From: Lentinula raphanica
Lineage: Eukaryota; Basidiomycota; Agaricomycetes; Agaricales; Omphalotaceae
Direction of reading: 5' to 3'
NCBI GenBank assembly: GCA_027919835.1
Contig: JANVFP010000013.1
Span: 1,178,001 to 1,242,000, forward strand
DNA: 64,000 nt
Shown: in pieces, positions 1 through 11,001 of the stretch
Layout: each line of letters begins with the position of its first letter
Position numbering within the stretch: the stretch's first letter is position 1
The notes under the pieces: generated by a model
The model's database searches: none
The model's input: only the letters and a program-made list of their open reading frames with translations
Told to the model about the DNA's origin: nothing
Translations under genes and position numbers: made by a program

Positions 1-297
1 AGTCGGATTTACTGTCGTACCAGTGTATGTACCGCCATCTATTGCGAATTGCTTTTTCATCTCTCAGTGTTCGCTGCGTCTCGACTTCATTGAACTTTGT
101 AATCGCCGTATGTAGATGAGCTGACTGCCTTTAGATGGTTCCTCCTGCGCCGCACGCAACCTCTGCCAACAGCTGCCGACCTGTACTGAGCCGTGGGTAT
201 ATTCAATGCATTCGACTCCGAACACCCACAATCTACTGTGTTACTCTTCTTCCGTGTTGCTTCATAGAACCAGTCATGGTGAGTAGCTTCTTTCCAG
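1..297. other. upstream region of the first F-box gene
   Basis: No gene is supported here. Short blocks (a CAGCTGCCGACC-like block near 170 and a CCCACAATCTA block near 225) reappear near 2270 and 2330, upstream of the second F-box copy. This suggests the tandem duplication carried promoter sequence as well as coding sequence. An ATG at 277 is followed by a GT...AG stretch of about 20 nt, too short to be an intron. Confidence 0.4.
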
Positions 298-2070
298 ATG
301 ACCTCCATCCATGAGCCAATCAATCTCGTACATAGCTGTTCAAGTGCTTTACTATCAGTCCAGAACATGCCTGTCATCACTACTACTACTAGTCAAGGAA
401 GCCCCGATACTGATCCAGTCAAACCGCAAGTCGAGTCAGCGAATTTGCCAGATGAGCTACCAAACGAGCTACTGGCAAAAATATTTCACGCCGGGGTCGA
501 TCTAGACAGGGACGAAGAGCAGCCCCGCTCACTGATCACATATTGTGGCGTCAACTCGCGTTGGCGAGCAGTTTGCCCCCAATATCCGGAGCTGTGGACT
601 GACATTAGGATCCCGTTGATTCACTGTATGCGGTCTCAAGCGGCGTTCGAACGAGCTGAAGTTTGGCTCGAAAGGTCCAAGTCACACCTCATTGACGTTA
701 CGATCACAGTTGTTGAAGCTATGCAAAAAATGGCGACAGACGATGATTCAAACGAGGCGGCGTACAACACTATAATCATGCTTGAAACTCATATCCCTCG
801 AATGCGGCGGTTCAACTTCTGGTCAGAATTACCTTCTAGGGCATTCTCCTTCACTACAATCTCGTATCACAGGCTGTTTCAATACTATGATGCACCCCGA
901 ATGACGGACCTTTGTCTCAAATTTGGCTTTCCCCCCGTCACTATCAATGACAACCGCCATGTTATGTTAATGACCAACCCTGCTAGAGCACCTTTTTTCA
1001 AATCTGCACCACAACTCCGGCACCAAACTCTTCGGGGCATTGATTTACAGTTCCCTTTGACTGGTTTGCGCTCTCTTGATTTATTTGATATAATTCCCGC
1101 CCGGTGGAATCTTCATTACCTCTCCAAAGCATCACCTTCCCTAGAAGAATTGCGCCTGCTATGGTTGTATCCAGTGAGGGACCCGGTCATATTCGCCTCT
1201 TGGCCGTCCGAATACCCTTTTCTTGCGTTGCGCTCATTGATAGTGAGCTTTATACCTTACTGGAATAATCTGGACCATAGCATAAGTGCTCTGGCACTAA
1301 TGTCCTGCCCTAATCTTGAATTCCTCGAAATACGAGGTCCCTTCGTTCGCGATCCCGTCACATCCTTTTTTGATCCCGCTTTGCTCACTCAATTGCACAC
1401 ACTCTGTCTTCGAGATATTGAATTCGTGGAGCCTAGTCCATTTGGAGTAGACTGGCATGCTCTGACTTTCTATCTGGCTCTCACCTCTGTCCAACATCTC
1501 CAGTTGATCAACACTCCACTTGAACCTCTTTTTCCAGAGAGATTGACAAAACAGAAACGTCTTTTGCGATCCCGCTCACTCGACCTCAGAGGGTCTGAGT
1601 CTTCGGACAATGACACTGGAATGCCCCCACCTTTTCGATTCAATGAATTCGAACATAGGATACGAAAGGGCCCAGAGCTTCTGGAGTTGGGGCCTTTCTC
1701 ATCGGAAAATGCAACATCAGATCCCCGAGTCGCGAGTTCTCGTACATACTGGCCGAAGTTGACTGCTATCACGCTGGACACAACCCACGCGAAAGACATA
1801 GTATGTCTTTGTGAGCTGACTGCAGAGCGACCCGAGATCAAGACGGTATATCTCTCGCAATTTGCCAAACGACTTTTAGCGTCCTCGGTGGCAATTCCGA
1901 GAGGTGATCGAGAAGATAGGGCTTCTTACCAGTGGGATCTGAGCATGGAGAAGGAGAGTTGGGTAAGGAGGTGGCCTACAACTTTCAAGCGGGACGATAT
2001 AGACCCAGTTGCGTGGTTGGAAAAGCGTGTCGAGGTGAAGGAATATCATGCGAAGAAAGAAACCTTCTAG
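298..2070 (+). CDS. F-box/LRR-like protein (intact tandem copy 1)
   Basis: Single-exon gene of 590 residues. An F-box-like motif lies near residues 50-100, starting LPDELPNELLAKIF and ending in the PELWTDIRIPL segment that typically closes this domain in Agaricomycete F-box proteins. The rest is a leucine-rich region with irregular LRR-like strands (for example LRSLDLFDI and NLEFLEIRG). Such proteins normally act as substrate receptors of SCF (Skp1-cullin-F-box) ubiquitin ligases; the substrate is unknown. The start at 298 is the first in-frame ATG, but an ATG at 367 is equally possible because the residues before the F-box are not conserved in copy 2. Two damaged paralogs follow on the same strand, which makes this the only intact member of the trio. 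Domain assignment is fairly sure; function beyond that is inference. Confidence 0.82.
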   Translation: MTSIHEPINLVHSCSSALLSVQNMPVITTTTSQGSPDTDPVKPQVESANLPDELPNELLAKIFHAGVDLDRDEEQPRSLITYCGVNSRWRAVCPQYPELWTDIRIPLIHCMRSQAAFERAEVWLERSKSHLIDVTITVVEAMQKMATDDDSNEAAYNTIIMLETHIPRMRRFNFWSELPSRAFSFTTISYHRLFQYYDAPRMTDLCLKFGFPPVTINDNRHVMLMTNPARAPFFKSAPQLRHQTLRGIDLQFPLTGLRSLDLFDIIPARWNLHYLSKASPSLEELRLLWLYPVRDPVIFASWPSEYPFLALRSLIVSFIPYWNNLDHSISALALMSCPNLEFLEIRGPFVRDPVTSFFDPALLTQLHTLCLRDIEFVEPSPFGVDWHALTFYLALTSVQHLQLINTPLEPLFPERLTKQKRLLRSRSLDLRGSESSDNDTGMPPPFRFNEFEHRIRKGPELLELGPFSSENATSDPRVASSRTYWPKLTAITLDTTHAKDIVCLCELTAERPEIKTVYLSQFAKRLLASSVAIPRGDREDRASYQWDLSMEKESWVRRWPTTFKRDDIDPVAWLEKRVEVKEYHAKKETF

Positions 2071-2486
2071 GCTACTTCTCATATTTGATGGCTGGTACTA
2101 CATATTTGAAAAATATATAATGAAAGGATGTTCGAGCTCTTTCATTGATTCACTATGCCATATATCACTAGCACTGTTCAGTGTCACTATGTATCGAAGA
2201 TCTCTTCCAGCTGTCACCGTCATATCCTTCCGAACTTAACACGCCGATAGCTGCCGCTAGTAGACGCCGCAGCTGCCGACCGACTTAGATTGTGGGAATT
2301 TGGAAAGATCAGGCGCGAAGTTGTTTCCCACAATCTATCGCTCCTTTGGTGTTCTCCTCGACGTTCGTGAAATCTTGAGCTCCTGAATTATTTACAGTGA
2401 GTGATTCCTTGCCATCAATCTCATGACTTCAATGTTTTACTACCACTCCAGAATTTTGAAGTACAGTCAAAAGGCTGCCTGTCGAA

Positions 2487-4098
2487 ATGATGAATTTGCC
2501 AGATGAGCTACCAAATGAGCTACTGGCAGAAATTTTTCGCAATGGGGTTGATTTAGACAGGGACGAAAAGCAGCCACGCTCACTGATCGCTTACTGTAGC
2601 GTCAATGCGCGTTGGCGAGCGCTTTGCCATCAAACTCCAGAGCTCTGGACGGACATTAGGATCCCACTGATCCATGTGCGGTCTCAAGCGACATTCGAAA
2701 AAGCCCAAATCTGGTTCGAAAGGTCCAAAACACAGTTGATCGACGTTACACTCATCATCGTCAAAGCTATGCTGAAAATGGCGACACACGATGACTACGA
2801 CATGATGCGCGACACGGTGATCATGCTTGAATCTCATATTTCCCGAATTCGGCGGTTCAACTTCTGGTCAGAAATACCTTTTGGTTCCTGCCTCATCAAC
2901 AGAGTCTCTTATCACCTTCATCGATACCATGCACCCCAGTTAACAGACATTTGTCTCAAATTTGGCTTTCCCCCTGGCACTAGCAATGATAACCGCCATG
3001 TTATTGCAATGGCGCGCCCTGCTAGAGTACCGTTGTTCAACTCTGCACCACAACTTCGGCATCAAACTCTTCGGGGCATTAATTTACAGTTCCCTTTGAG
3101 TGGTTTGCGCTCTCTTGATCTATTTGATATCATTCCCACTCAGTGGAGTCTTCATGACCTCTCCATTGATTCTCCTGCTCTAGAAGAATTACGCTTGCTA
3201 TGGTTGCATCCAATGAGGGACCCTGGCAGATTTGACTCATGGCCTACCGAATACCTTTTTCCTGCGTTGCGCTCATTGGTAGTGAGCTTTATACCTTACT
3301 GGAATGAACTGGACCATAGCATAAGTGCTCTCGCACTGATGTCCTGTCCCAATCTTGAATTCCTCGAAATCCGAGGTCCTTTGGTTCCCAATACCGCCGT
3401 ATCTTTTTTTGATCCCACCTTACTTGCTCGATTGCACACTCTCTGTCTTCAAGATGTTAAATTTGTGAAGCCTAGTCTATTGGGAGTAGACTGTTATGAT
3501 CTGACTTTCTATCTGGCTCTCACATCTGTTCAACATCTCCAATTGAAAAACACACCACTCGAGCCACTTTTTCTAAAGGAGGACACTAAACGGAAAAGTC
3601 TCTTGCGATCACGCCTAGCACTGCAGCCCAAAGGGCTTTCGAGGTATGTCAATGTGATGTTCCCAATCTTTCGAGATCATGAATATGAACATACTACATA
3701 GAATACAAAAGGAAGAGTCTCCAGCGGAATCAGGGCCATTCCCATCAGAGAACCCATCGGCATTGAATCCACGAGCCGCAAGTTCTCATACATACTGGCC
3801 AAACCTGAACGCTATCACGCTGGACACAGCTCAAACCAAAGACATAATATGCCTCTGCAAGCTGATTGCCGAGCGACCTGAAATCAAGACGGTCTATCTC
3901 TCGCCATCTGCGAAACGACTTTTAGCATCTTCGGTAACGGTGCGGAGAGGTGATCAAACAGATAGGGTTTCTTCCCATTGGGATTTGAACCTGAAGAAGA
4001 AAAACTGGGTAAGGAAGGACAGGATAGACCCCGTTGCGTGGTTAGAGCAGCGTGTCGAAGTTAGGGAATACCATGCAAAGAAAGAAACTTTTCACTAG
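2487..4098 (+). pseudogene. F-box/LRR-like tandem copy 2, frameshifted
   Basis: The F-box begins right at the start codon (MMNLPDELPNELLAEIF) and the protein runs collinear with copy 1 for 404 residues. It then reaches a TAG at 3699-3701. Copies 1 and 3 read GAACATAGGATAC at this place, whereas this copy reads GAACATACTACATAGAATAC: seven extra bases (CTACATA or an equivalent placement near 3694-3700). The homologous C-terminal reading frame resumes immediately in another frame and runs to 4098, ending in the AKKETFH tail shared with copy 3. No intron with convincing splice sites removes the extra bases. It is either a recent pseudogene or an F-box protein shortened by about 130 residues. Substitutions elsewhere look protein-like, so inactivation would be recent. 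Confidence 0.75.
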
Positions 4099-4163
4099 TA
4101 GGTTACTGCTTGTACTTGTCATGATCAGTAGCTAGTGCTGTATCCAGAGAGTACACCGATTTA
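3890..4163 (+). repeat. 274-bp direct repeat, left copy
   Basis: Identical over 274 bp to 5121-5394 apart from one base (CAGCGTGTC here, CAGTGTGTC there), at an offset of 1231 bp. It covers the 3' end of F-box copy 2 and 65 bp of its 3' flank, and stops exactly at the junction with the truncated copy 3. Confidence 0.92.
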
Positions 4164-5329
4164 ATGCACCTCAACTGATGGACATTTCCTGCAAGTTTGG
4201 CTTTCCCCCCATTCATGATGGTTCATACCGTCAACACTTGATTGATTTGGCCCGACCTGATAGGCAACTGTCTTGGTCTGCACCGAAACTTCGGCACCAA
4301 ACTCTTCGTGGTATTGATTTGCAATACCCTTTGCATGGATTATGCTCTCTGGAGCTATTCCATGTAGACCCTAAACGATGGAGGTTTCATGACCTCTGCA
4401 CCCATTCGCCTGCCCTAGAAAAACTCCGACTGCTTTGGTTACGTCCCTTAACAGGATATTACGACTTCGGCCCACCCACCGGATTCAATTTTCCTGCGTT
4501 GCGCTCATTGGTAGTGAGCTTTGCACCATACTGGAGAGATTACACTTGTAACACAAGTATCTTGTCACTGATGTCCTGTCCAATTCTCGAATTCCTTGAA
4601 ATACAAGGTCCTTGCGTTCCCGATCCCATCAAAGTGTTTCCTCATCCTGCTTTGCTCAGTCAATTGCGCACTCTTCGACTTCAAGATATCGAATTCGTAA
4701 AGCCTAGTCTATTGGGAGTAGACTGGCATGATCTGACTTTCTATCTGGCCCTCACCTCTGTTCAACATCTCCAATTAATCAACACTCCACTTGAGCCTCT
4801 TTTTCCAAAACAAGACGCAAAACGGAAACGTCTTTTACGATCACGCTCACTGGAGCCCCGAGCCAGAGCCTTTTCGGACAACGACAATGTGATGCCCCCA
4901 CCCGTTCGAGTAAACGAATTCGAACATAGGATACCAAAGGGAGAGCTTTTGAAGTTAGGGCCATTCCCATCAGACTCGGAGAACCCATCATTGAATCCGC
5001 GACTCACCGCGAGTTCTCGTACACACTGGCCGAACTTGAACACCATCACGCTGGACACTACCCACGCCAGAGACGTAGGATGTCTCTGTAAGCTGATTGC
5101 AGAGCGACCCGAAATCAAGGCGGTCTATCTCTCGCCATCTGCGAAACGACTTTTAGCATCTTCGGTAACGGTGCGGAGAGGTGATCAAACAGATAGGGTT
5201 TCTTCCCATTGGGATTTGAACCTGAAGAAGAAAAACTGGGTAAGGAAGGACAGGATAGACCCCGTTGCGTGGTTAGAGCAGTGTGTCGAAGTTAGGGAAT
5301 ACCATGCAAAGAAAGAAACTTTTCACTAG
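4164..5329 (+). pseudogene. F-box/LRR-like tandem copy 3, lacking the F-box
   Basis: Homology to copies 1 and 2 starts abruptly at 4164 (ATGCACCTCAACTGATGG, matching the middle of copies 1 and 2 near 892 and 2930). It sits directly behind 3'-flanking sequence that belongs to copy 2. An open frame of 383 residues runs from ATG 4178 to the stop at 5329 and covers only the C-terminal LRR-like half, so it cannot contact Skp1. The last 207 bp of coding sequence and 65 bp of 3' flank are almost identical to the end of copy 2. No promoter was copied along with it; any transcript would be read-through from copy 2. I treat it as a truncated gene copy rather than a functional F-box protein. Confidence 0.7.
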
Positions 5330-5394
5330 TAGGTTACTGCTTGTACTTGTCATGATCAGTAGCTAGTGCTGTATCCAGAGAGTACACCGATTTA
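5121..5394 (+). repeat. 274-bp direct repeat, right copy
   Basis: Partner of 3890-4163. The surrounding paralog sequence is clearly more diverged than this segment, which points to a recent duplication or gene conversion confined to the 3' ends. Confidence 0.92.
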
Positions 5395-6311
5395 TTGTAT
5401 ATACTGTTATCTGTTGCAGATGATTGCTTGCTCTCAAGGTTCGCTGCGCATCATGAGTTGCGCGTTCAAGGTGTCTTTTACGGTTGACCTGATAAGACCC
5501 AAGTTGCAGTCGAAGAGCACTACCTGCCTTGAAGTATCCTCATTTTCATATTCTCAAAAAGAATCAACTCACCCTTCCTTCAAGTTCCTCAGCCAACATA
5601 ACGCACAGCGAAAATAAATTAAGTGTAATATGATACATCGGAAAGGCATTTCATTTCTTTTGGAACTTCTCTTTCTCTTTCGTCTACATAAGTATAACTA
5701 TTCCCTCTTTTCCCTTAATCGAGAATCAAAAACGAACCAGAAATCACGAATAAGAAACAAGAGAGAGGGGTTTGGGGGGAGTACGATGTGGATGATTGGG
5801 TTGGGATTAAATCAGTGTTGGGCAACAGTGAACGACAGGCAAGGAGGGGAAGGAGAGAAAAAAGTGAGCCATGAAAACGTCAGAGATGAAAGACAGCGCT
5901 GGCAAGGGTTGGAAAGGGAGGGACTATGAAGGAATTGCAAAAGGCGACGAACAGAACAAAACACAAACGACAGCAGCGCAAGTGAGTGGAATGACAGACC
6001 GGGGGGCGTGAAGCAAAAGGCGATGGGGAGGGGACAACCATTGGCGACTGGGGGAAAAGAAAGCAGAAGGGTATGTACAGGGAAAACGAAAGGAAGATTA
6101 GTAGAAGTGTAGCAAAATACGGAGTGGAACAAGGAAGAAGCTGTAGATAAGTATTCGAATTGCACGATACAAGGGGTTGTGGGTGATATCATATTGTCTG
6201 TTCACAAGTGTTCGTTGATTTGCATGCCGTCTTGGGGAGGTTCGTCTATCCCGCCAGCGGGTCTCTCTGGCCGTAATATATGTGTGTGTGTGTGGGAGAA
6301 GGGTCATTCAT
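5395..6311. other. intergenic, purine-rich stretch
   Basis: No gene is supported. About 5720-6130 is strongly purine-rich on the + strand (runs such as GAGAGAGGGG and AAGGAGGGGAAGG). This may be the pyrimidine-rich 3' untranslated region of the PP2A gene that ends at 6312 on the - strand. A short TG dinucleotide run lies near 6281-6293. The small open frames here have compositions dictated by the purine bias and no protein-like features. Confidence 0.6.
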
Positions 6312-8172
6312 TCATGCGGCGCTATAGAGGAACAGATTATTCGTTGCCGCAATCTACCATGACTATCGTCAGAAAACAGCGTAAGAAAGATCGAAACTGA
6401 ACAAAGACTGACAGCGATAGTTGCCTCCTTCGGGTGCCAACTGGCGTGTAGGATCTTCTTATTGAAATCCAACGCGTCAAGTGCCATCATATCCTTCAAC
6501 CCATTTGGTCTTGTTCCGTTCTTCGCTCCCAACTTCTGACCTGGTGCAGTACCTCCGATCTTCTTGATCTTGAAAGCAGACTTGTCTGCTTGTAGAACCA
6601 CGTCGTTCAGGGTTTCTGTATCATAGATCCGGAAGTAGTTGTGGTACGATCCAGTCAGGACATTCCTACCGACACAGAACCATTAGCGCACTTCGGAAAA
6701 GCAAGAAAGGTTGCAGAACATACTGGTCGTCTCCACTCCAGACACACTCGAATTTATCGAATATGCAGTCGTTCTCGTAAAGATCGCATAGCTTGCCACG
6801 GAGATGATCATGTATAGGGATCGTCTTCACGGGCCGATTTTCCATGTTGACGTCCCAGATCTTGAGAGACAGATAGTCCCTCGAGAGGATGTATCGACCG
6901 TCGTGGCTGAACTTGACATCAGAGATAGAGGATATGATTTCGGAGAAGAACGATCGAGTCGTGGGATCTTCCTCTTCTTCGAAGCCTATCGAGCGGTAAA
7001 AGTTAGCGCGTTGGGAGCAAAACAGCGTATGATCAATGTCAGTCCAACTTGCATTTTGCGTGCCTGTCACACAAGGCAGAGTCCCGCATGTCGGCTAGCT
7101 TGATGTTGCTTTTCGAACTAGAGTACATGAAGAGGTTGCAATGTGTTGGGTGGAATTCTGTGGCAGTGATGACCTCTGTGAGTTCCTCCATGTTGACCGG
7201 CTTGATGTCGACGATATCTAGGCATTTGCTGATAAGCAGCATGTCAGCACCGGGGACCTCGAAAAGAACATACTGAAACTCTGGTCACTGATGTTAAGAT
7301 TCCAGAGGTTGATCCGTAAGTCATCAGCCGAGATGTATGTTTCTTGGTCAGAGTTTACTGAGATGGAGTGTATGTGGTAAGCGTGGGCATTCGAGTACAC
7401 CTTTCGAGGAACAGCAGCGATGATGTTATCCTGCAGGGCCATGCGAGGCAATCGGAGATGGTTCTTCGATGTTGGCGGCGGGAGTGGTCGCTGACCATCA
7501 TGATGATTCGATTCTGATACGACTCGTAACGATTTTTCGAACACCTTCCAGAGTTTTATCGTTTTGTCTACGGCATTCGGGCATAAGTGACAAGGCAAAT
7601 ATTACACACGCCAGATACGCACCGTTTGTTGATAGTAGGAAATGTGCAGAATTCTGCCTCTTACACCACTTGATCTTGTTGATCTTCTCCTCAATTTCGA
7701 GTGACTTTAGGTAGTCGAACTCGGGCTCGTGAGACTGGAATTCGGTATAGAATTTGTATTCACAGCCTTTTTTCTGTATGAAACGTGGAAGTTCAGCGAT
7801 GTGAGCGATGTCATAGATCGAGTAGCCAATGAGAGGTATTGGAGTGATAGCACAAGAGGTATCGAAACGCCAGCGAAACGGCCGATTTAGAAAGTAGAAG
7901 ACGAGCGTACCATTTCATTTCGTTCAAAGAGCACAACACGTCCACCCTTGTCACCGGTAGCAAGATAGTTTCCCGTCGAGTCAAACTCCACGGTAGAGAT
8001 AATGTCAGCTAAATTGGATTGAGAGTCAGTTGAAGGGACGCCACAAAAACTTCAAGCACACGGAGATTATAAGCAAGGGAAGGCTGATACCTTCTGTAAT
8101 ATCCTCTACTTCTCCTTTGTCGCCGAAACACTGAGCGAAACGCCATCCGCCTGAACCTGAGGGGTCTTCCAT
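6312..8172 (-). CDS. CDC55: PP2A B55-family regulatory subunit (Cdc55/PR55)
   Basis: Regulatory B subunit of protein phosphatase 2A, a seven-bladed WD40 propeller that directs the catalytic core to cell-cycle and stress substrates. Hand-joined exons on the minus strand: 8172-8091, 8008-7911, 7773-7623, 7567-7274, 7217-7053, 6985-6724, 6665-6413, 6353-6312. They sum to 1347 bp, a 448-residue protein of normal family length. Signature segments include [87 protein letters not shown] and the C-terminal [10 protein letters not shown]...AATNN. The intron at 6986-7052 uses a GC donor (GCAAGT); only that junction joins the HAK and FEEEEDP segments in frame. The gene diverges from Cox9 with 256 bp between start codons. 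Identification is very secure. Confidence 0.96.
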
Positions 8173-8428
8173 GTTTATATACAGATGAAGGCAGAAAGTT
8201 TTGCAGAAGGATGAAAAGGCGTGTAGAGAGAGAAGAGAGAGAAGAATTGGATGGTTTAGTAGTAGATCGTGCTGGTCAAGAAGAAAGAGTTACGAGAAGA
8301 GAGAAGAGACTTTGAAATTCAATGCGCTGGGGGAACTCGTCGTGTTGACGTTTGTTATTTCACAGCCTAATTCGGCAGACTACTCCGATTTTGCCCACAC
8401 TTTTCTTTCAACCTCTACTACGACCACA

Positions 8429-8709
8429 ATGATTGCTCCCATCGTTGGCAAGCTCAGAAAACGTTTTGTTTTTGATCTCTCTCTTGCCTTGGGTCTGGGT
8501 ACTGCAGCTGCCTACTCTTATTGGTAAGTTTTCCATGTTTTGGCCACTTTACTACGCTCACACGTTCCACCAGGTATGGATACCACCTGAAAGCTGGTTA
8601 GTAGCCTAACAAAACTCTTATCAAGAGTATCTCCTCATTCTCTCCTCCAGTCGAGCGTCAGGAGCAGTTCTATCTCAAACTTGAACAGGAAAAGCTGAAC
8701 CAAAAGTAG
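8429..8709 (+). CDS. COX9: cytochrome c oxidase subunit Cox9 / VIIa-like
   Basis: Small single-span inner-membrane subunit of respiratory complex IV. Exons 8429-8523, 8574-8596 and 8651-8709 join to 177 bp, 58 residues, which matches the roughly 60-residue yeast Cox9. The protein starts with a IAPIVGKLRKR segment like the family's IAPITGT..KRR motif. A hydrophobic span of about 20 residues (FDLSLALGLGTAAAYSYWYG) follows, then a charged amphipathic tail (RQEQFYLKLEQEKL). The middle exon is only 23 nt. Each junction has GT-AG ends and the frame is kept across both. As usual for this subunit there is no cleavable presequence. It is nuclear-encoded and imported into mitochondria. Confidence 0.92.
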
Positions 8710-8894
8710 TGGAAGGATGGATATTCGCTTCTAGACCGGTCTATATGGCCAGAACCCTCGCGTCTTGTCATGTAGTCTCTTACCCAAACAAACTCTTATC
8801 TCCTCTGCAAACTCATCGACAGCCTGACGATATATACATCGCTATTCAACGCGCATAACTTACGAGCAAAATGCACCTAAATATCACAGGTCTA

Positions 8895-10562
8895 TCAAAC
8901 CTGTCCCCTACCAACGCCTAACCGCTCCAGCTCAACACAAGCTTCTATCGGTTCTCTTTGAAGCTTTCTCACTTTATCCCAATCTGTGCCTATCCCAAAG
9001 ACTCCCCTCTCCGCATCAATCTGACGCTCTCTCCGCTCCTGACCGCGTCTGCATTGAGCCCAAACTTCGGAGATATATGTTTTCTCAACACCCTCTTCGA
9101 ATCTGGCCATGTGAGGACCTCGCTTGACCTTTGACTTGACATTGCCCTTCCCATTTCCTTCCTTCTCCTTCTGCTCCTTCTGCTCTTCTTGCTCCTCCTG
9201 TTTCTGTTCCTTATTCTTCAACTCTTTCGCTGCTTTTTGGTATTCTGCTTTTAGATCCACACCATCTCGTATCAATTCGGGTCCTATCACCGGATGATTC
9301 ATGAACTCCGTAGGGTTTATATGGTAGATGACGTCTCGAGTCGGCGTATGTCTCTCCATGTAATATCGGTTTGTTGGGACGAATGAGAAATTAGGATCAG
9401 GTATCGGTGGTGTGGTGAACAGATTTGGAAGGGCGGACAGTATAGAGAACGCGAACAGGATGATGAGCGGGAGTAATTGAATGAATGCTGAACGTGGAAC
9501 TTCGTTCTGTTGTTGCTGTTGTCTGGCAGCTCCATTGAACCCTCCCATTCGTGTCGTACGGAAGCCCCCAGGACCGAAAGTCGTTGTGAAGACTAAATTT
9601 GATTGAGATGAGATGTCAGGATAGAGTGAGACGGAAAGCATACCAGGACCACCTCCAAATCCACCACCGAAAGCGTTACCTCCGCCGCCGAAGAACATAT
9701 TGAACAGATCCTCTGGGCTCATTTCACCCTCGAACGCTTGTCCTCCATTGAAGGAGGCGGATGAAAACCCTGAAGAACGGGCTGTACGATCCTCGGGGTC
9801 AAACCCACTTGCATCATATGCACGACGTTTTTGTGGATCTGTCGAAACGAATCAATAAATGAGAACAAATACCCTATGAGCTGTTCGTTGACTTACCAGA
9901 TAGAACTTGGAATGCTTTCGAAACCACTGTGAAGCGCAACACGTCAGTTCAGCCCAGAGTAAATATCGAAAGTAAGCACTTTTGAACGCCTCGTCAGCTC
10001 CTGGAGCACCGTTCTTGTCAGGATGCAAAGCAAGTGCAAGCTTCAGGAGATCATTCAGTTGACGGATATCGCATTGTTCAAATAGTGAGAGACGAACCTT
10101 TCGATAGGCCTTCTTCACTTCCGCCTCTTCACAATCTCGCTTGAGAGACATAATTTCATAGTACTCCGTGACCTTGCACGCTCTAATCTTCTTCACCACC
10201 GCATGCTGCTCGTCCGTGTATTCTCTCTTCTTCCCACCCATACCTCCAGCCGTACCATTAGCCTTCGTACCCGACGACTGCGTATGCCTATGCGTAGCCC
10301 CTGAAGCCGATGGATGCGTCTCAGCACCCGAGGCTGAGCTGGAAGAATCCGTTTTGGACGTTGAGCCAGAGGGTCCATTAGACGATGAAGACGCAGACGT
10401 AGAAGCTTCCGCTTCGTCAATGGAGTCTAATAATTTACGAGCTTCTGGCGTCTCGAATAGCGCTATAGACTTGTGGGCAAATTTCCGGGCAGAGGAGTAG
10501 TTGGCTGCGTCCCTATGTTTTTGAGCGATAGAAAGACAACGAATAGCTTCATCTTTGTTCAT
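8895..10562 (-). CDS. ER membrane J-protein (DNAJB12/DNAJB14 type)
   Basis: Tail-anchored-like Hsp40 whose cytosolic J domain recruits Hsp70 to the ER surface for quality control and ERAD. Exons on the minus strand: 10562-10098, 10040-9980, 9926-9897, 9838-9644, 9592-8895 (1449 bp, 482 residues). The N-terminus (MNKDEAIRCLSIAQKH, residues 1-60) is the typical family start. A Ser/Thr-rich linker follows. The J domain starts near residue 135 and has AYRK-LALALHPDKN with the essential HPD; removing the first intron restores this exact junction. Next come a G/F-rich stretch (FFGGGGNAFGGGFGGG) and one membrane span (FIQLLPLIILFAFSILSAL). The C-terminal DUF1977-like region contains a Lys/Glu/Gln-rich coiled segment. 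The gene diverges from eS10 across 439 bp. Confidence 0.93.
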
Positions 10563-11001
10563 GGTCGTCGTCGACAGTTGTAAGAGGGCCAGATTACTGA
10601 ATTGATTTCACTTGCGTGTGAATAGCTTAAAGTTAGGGTTAGGTCTTAAGCCCCGGCATGTCGGCAGAGTATTTCCCATCACAGATCTGAGCTCAACGAA
10701 AAGTTCTGCTATCGGACAAGCACCAGAGCCTCAAGACCCTACGTTCTCGGAATTCTTCCTTAAAACTCGTCGAGTGAGTATCCAGAGTCGGTTTATGCTG
10801 CTTGTATGGACATTTGGGTGTCGTTTTGGAAGAAAGGACTGTGATTTGGGCTGGATGAGAGATTTGGCTTTCGGATGAACATGCAAAACTGATAGGGCAT
10901 TTTCTTGTTGTAGCGGTACCCGCTCGACAACCCACTTCAAGTGCGTCCTTGTCCCTTCTCTGCACTCCCTATATCTGATTTTGCATCTTAGGAAAAACAA
11001 T
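10563..11001. promoter_or_regulatory. shared upstream region of J-protein and eS10 genes
   Basis: 439 bp between two divergent start codons, so both promoters must lie here. No TATA box or named element was recognised with confidence. A TTAGGGTTAGG-like string near 10633-10643 resembles two telomere-type repeats, a motif sometimes found in promoters of ribosomal protein genes in other eukaryotes; its use here is inference. Confidence 0.4.

Noticed and set aside
277..300. An intron directly after an ATG at 277 upstream of F-box copy 1
   Set aside because: The GT-AG interval would be about 20 nt, too short to splice.
5630..6192. Charged (+) and Phe/Ser-rich (-) open frames
   Set aside because: Their composition follows from the purine-rich strand bias of a probable 3' UTR; no conserved motif.
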